Both the position numbers and the translations under genes were made by a program. 22,355 nucleotides of DNA, from assembly GCA_045105075.1 (NCBI GenBank), contig JBGCDD010000262.1, positions 1-22,355 on the forward strand. The letters run 5' to 3'. Below, one piece after another: positions 22,005-22,355 of the stretch. The first letter of the stretch is position 1, and each line of letters opens with the position of its first letter. This DNA is from JBGCDD01 sp045105075. GTDB lineage: Bacteria; Pseudomonadota; Alphaproteobacteria; Rhodobacterales; Rhodobacteraceae. The notes under the pieces were generated by a model. The model saw only the letters and a list, made by a program, of their open reading frames with translations, was not told where the DNA came from and ran no database searches.

Positions 22005-22355
22005 ATGAAAACAATGTGGATCTTTGCAGTTGTTTTCACATGCACGGCGCCTGTCGCGCAGGCCAAAGACACCTTTTGTCGGTTTTCGCAGGAATGTTTC
22101 GAAACCGAAGCCTGCAGTGAGACGTCTTTTGAGATGACCATGGCTGCCGGGCCCGACGGCGACGTGCAATTGATCACCGAGGCTGAGACGATTGACGCCT
22201 TCAAGTCAGGCGATCCTGAACACGGGTTTGTTATCGGCTTTGGGGGCAGCGCAATGCATGTGCTCAGTGCGGCAAAGTCGGGCCAAGCGCGCTATAGTGT
22301 GCACCTGGCTGGGCCAATGCTGGTGTCTTATCATGGAATTTGCGAAGTGGGCGAG
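22005..22355 (+). CDS. Small secreted cysteine-containing protein, 3' end beyond the window
   Basis: The reading frame is open from the ATG at 22005 to the window edge (117 codons seen). It starts MKTMWIFAVVFTCTAPVAQA, a signal peptide with a likely cut before Lys21. The mature part has four cysteines so far (C25, C31, C37 and C113), so disulfides in the periplasm are likely. No known domain is recognised; short hydrophobic stretches alternate with acidic ones. A run of seven G (21993-21999), inside the last codons of livF, serves as ribosome-binding site, and the gene begins two bases after the livF stop, so it belongs to the transporter operon. It is not a permease. Its role beside the Liv-type transporter is unknown. 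Confidence 0.7.
   Translation, partial: MKTMWIFAVVFTCTAPVAQAKDTFCRFSQECFETEACSETSFEMTMAAGPDGDVQLITEAETIDAFKSGDPEHGFVIGFGGSAMHVLSAAKSGQARYSVHLAGPMLVSYHGICEVGE

Noticed and set aside
1..22355. Phage, toxin-antitoxin, biosynthetic cluster or defence system
   Set aside because: No integrase, nuclease-immunity, restriction, toxin or assembly-line gene was found; nearly all genes belong to metabolic, transport or regulatory families.

Overview
The window looks like chromosomal DNA of a marine alphaproteobacterium of the family Rhodobacteraceae (Roseobacter group). The reasons are the GC-rich coding sequence, the YicC-guanylate kinase pair, a class II (plant-type) DAHP synthase, a GbdR-like GlxA regulator, a PAS_5-type protein, and a branched-chain amino acid (Liv-type) cluster with G-rich palindromic repeats. 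This placement rests on recognition of protein families, not on a database search. No rRNA, tRNA, CRISPR array, prophage or intact insertion sequence is visible.

Layout. Bases 1-525 hold no recognisable gene but end in a MerR-type metal promoter. It drives a Zn/Cd/Pb P-type ATPase (526-2997), whose likely sensor, a ZntR/CadR-like MerR protein, lies convergent with it and overlaps its 3' end. Next comes a leftward set (two-domain GNAT, a 79-residue unknown, FAD oxidoreductase; 5897-3512). Divergent from it is a rightward pair (haloacid dehalogenase-like HAD protein and a PuuB-like FAD oxidoreductase; 6085-8036). Bases 8040-12418 are one tightly packed leftward run: yicC, gmk, gamma-carbonic anhydrase, a Cys/Met-metabolism PLP enzyme and a soluble PhoR-like histidine kinase. 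The first four genes overlap one another by 11, 4 and 1 bases.

Bases 12419-14041 carry a PAS_5 protein behind a leader with three GTTAAC palindromes, then a membrane-anchored protein whose ribosome-binding site is one arm of an 11-bp inverted repeat. A strong hairpin separates this from the leftward class II DAHP synthase gene (shikimate pathway entry). A GlxA/AraC regulator and a coupled GNAT enzyme follow, then a leftward pair (a PQQ-type sugar dehydrogenase and a small secreted protein).

The right end (18933-22355) is a branched-chain amino acid type ABC cluster: substrate-binding protein, an intra-operon terminator-like hairpin, LivG-type ATPase, a repeat-containing 62-codon ORF, LivF-type ATPase, and the start of a small cysteine-containing secreted protein cut by the window edge. 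The LivH/LivM permeases are not in the window. Most genes belong to known families. The features most worth a second look are the repeat-derived ORF joined by ATGA overlaps to both livG and livF, the inverted repeat around the ribosome-binding site at 13500, and the two uncharacterised small proteins in operons (4828-5067 and 22005 onward).
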